NCBI GenBank assembly: GCA_900769785.1
Contig: CAAGHV010000234.1
Location: 1 to 15,795 of the forward strand
From: Bacteroidales bacterium
GTDB lineage: Bacteria > Bacteroidota > Bacteroidia > Bacteroidales > P3
Reading direction: 5' to 3'
DNA length: 15,795 nt
The translations under genes were made by a program, and so were the position numbers. The notes under the pieces are model-generated. The model worked only from the letters and a program-made list of their open reading frames with translations. It searched no databases and was not told the DNA's origin. Below are positions 15,219 to 15,795 of the stretch, piece by piece. How positions within the stretch are numbered: the first letter of the stretch is position 1; every line of letters starts with the position of its first letter.

Positions 15219-15708
15219 GTTTGAATACATTATTTTACGTATTTTCACTATATTTAACTAGAATCCACACATCAACACATACAGTATCATCCTAATTTTC
15301 AGGTATAAAAATAATTAAAACAAACAAATACTATCTCTAGTTTTTTTAGCAAAAATCTTTATGAGTTTCCATTTTTATACCTCAGAAGAGATAAAAAAGC
15401 AAATAATAACACAAACAAATACCCTCAAAACCCATTATGCTCACCCACCTAATACCTATAAAAAAATAGAAACAACCCATTGGCTGAATTATATTCTTTA
15501 TCAGTGCAAAGTTACAACTATTTTCGGAATAAACGGGATTTTAACAAAAGAATTTTATTCTTGCTTTTTTCAAGTATTATACTTCCGTTTCGTAACCCTG
15601 CGGGTTAGAGGTCAAAAGTATGGGAGTTTTGGGCGTAAACTACATGGCTACAGGTAGGAAGTGTGGACGTTTTGGATAGGAAATATGTGCTGAGTGGTGG
15701 ATGATTTC

Positions 15709-15765
15709 GGCGAGTCGAGTCAGTGGCGTCGGCGAGTCGAGTCAGTGGCGTCGCTGAGTCGACTC
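15709..15765. repeat. GC-rich 22-bp tandem repeat
   Basis: Two identical 22-bp units lie head to tail at 15709-15730 and 15731-15752; each begins GGCGAGTCGAGTC and ends AGTGGCGTC. A third partial copy (GCTGAGTCGACTC, 15753-15765) differs at three positions, one of which creates the perfect palindrome GAGTCGACTC. The composition is far more GC-rich than the rest of the window. Confidence 0.85.
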
Positions 15766-15791
15766 CTATACCTACAACCAGTCGACTCGGC
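15753..15791. repeat. GTCGAC hairpin at the right edge
   Basis: GCTGAGTCGAC at 15753-15763 and GTCGACTCGGC at 15781-15791 form an 11-bp stem on the plus-strand RNA with one U-G wobble and a 17-nt loop. Each arm also contains the self-complementary core GTCGAC. It adjoins the tandem repeat, and the contig ends four bases later. Confidence 0.6.
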
Positions 15792-15795
15792 AGAG

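Larger units (their letters stand above)
15144..15795. other. Intergenic region running into a repeat at the contig edge
   Basis: The first part (15144-15580) is AT-rich and contains the buk promoter and a second minus-strand TAACTTTG box (15514-15507) without a good -33. From about 15580 the composition becomes visibly more GC-rich: a small palindrome TAACCC-TGC-GGGTTA (15593-15607), G-rich sequence, then the 22-bp repeat. A 98-codon ORF (15361-15657) crosses this boundary, resembles no family I know and is probably spurious. Confidence 0.6.

Noticed and set aside
15593..15607. tRNA or rRNA fragment suggested by TAACCC-TGC-GGGTTA
   Set aside because: The palindrome has only 6-bp arms and a 3-nt loop, and no cloverleaf, T-loop or rRNA-like flanks could be found.
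15620..15630. ATGGGAGTTTT shared with the orphan hairpin at 5863-5873
   Set aside because: Only 11 bases match, and the copy here has no complementary arm, so a relationship is not supported.
15361..15657. 98-codon plus-strand ORF near the right edge
   Set aside because: It crosses a composition break, has no recognisable domain or motif, and ends in low-complexity G-rich sequence. A minus-strand promoter-like box lies inside it.
15709..15752. CRISPR array at the right edge
   Set aside because: The two units are directly adjacent with no spacer between them.

Overview
The window looks like a contig from a low-GC member of the Bacteroidales (phylum Bacteroidota), probably assembled from Illumina reads of a community sample. 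The evidence is a C-terminal type IX secretion sorting domain on a BspA-like leucine-rich-repeat protein, an S46 dipeptidyl peptidase, a Bacteroidota-type LpxH, a DUF4369 lipoprotein, and TAnnTTTG -7 promoter boxes. A genus cannot be assigned from the sequence alone. The first 19 bases are an Illumina TruSeq adapter remnant, so the left edge is artificial. The right edge stops inside a GC-rich 22-bp repeat, so both ends look like assembly breaks.

Layout: (1) 20-1664, plus strand: a Sel1-repeat protein with its 5' end missing. (2) 1665-2042: an intergenic stretch ending in a perfect 21-bp inverted repeat. (3) 2043-5401, minus strand: an M20-family amidohydrolase gene followed by a secreted S46 peptidase whose S1-pocket arginine points to DPP11 (Asp/Glu) specificity. 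(4) 5402-6200: a divergent intergenic region with promoters, an orphan hairpin and a short 22-bp-period repeat. (5) 6201-8048, plus strand: a secreted LRR_5 protein with an InlB-like module and a T9SS sorting domain, followed by a good terminator. (6) 8049-8807: noncoding, with a tandem array of 16-bp palindromes spaced 22 bp apart and two stacked hairpins at the end of the facing operon. (7) 8808-13277, minus strand: aroC, DUF4369 lipoprotein, lpxH and phosphohexomutase, probably one transcription unit. (8) 13370-15143, minus strand: butyrate kinase and a periplasmic FKBP prolyl isomerase, 7 bp apart, ending in a terminator just upstream of aroC. (9) 15144-15795: the butyrate kinase promoter, then unexplained sequence that becomes GC-rich and repetitive.

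Together the genes suggest a host- or community-associated anaerobe that digests peptides (S46 and M20 enzymes), can make ATP from butyryl phosphate (buk), builds lipid A (lpxH), handles hexose phosphates for envelope sugars or glycogen (phosphohexomutase), and displays surface proteins through the type IX system.

I found no clear new defence or mobile system. The least explained material is in the intergenic regions: three unrelated short repeat arrays that all have a 22-bp period, a possible small RNA at about 5860-5985, and a DUF4369 lipoprotein that stops exactly where the thioredoxin domain usually begins.
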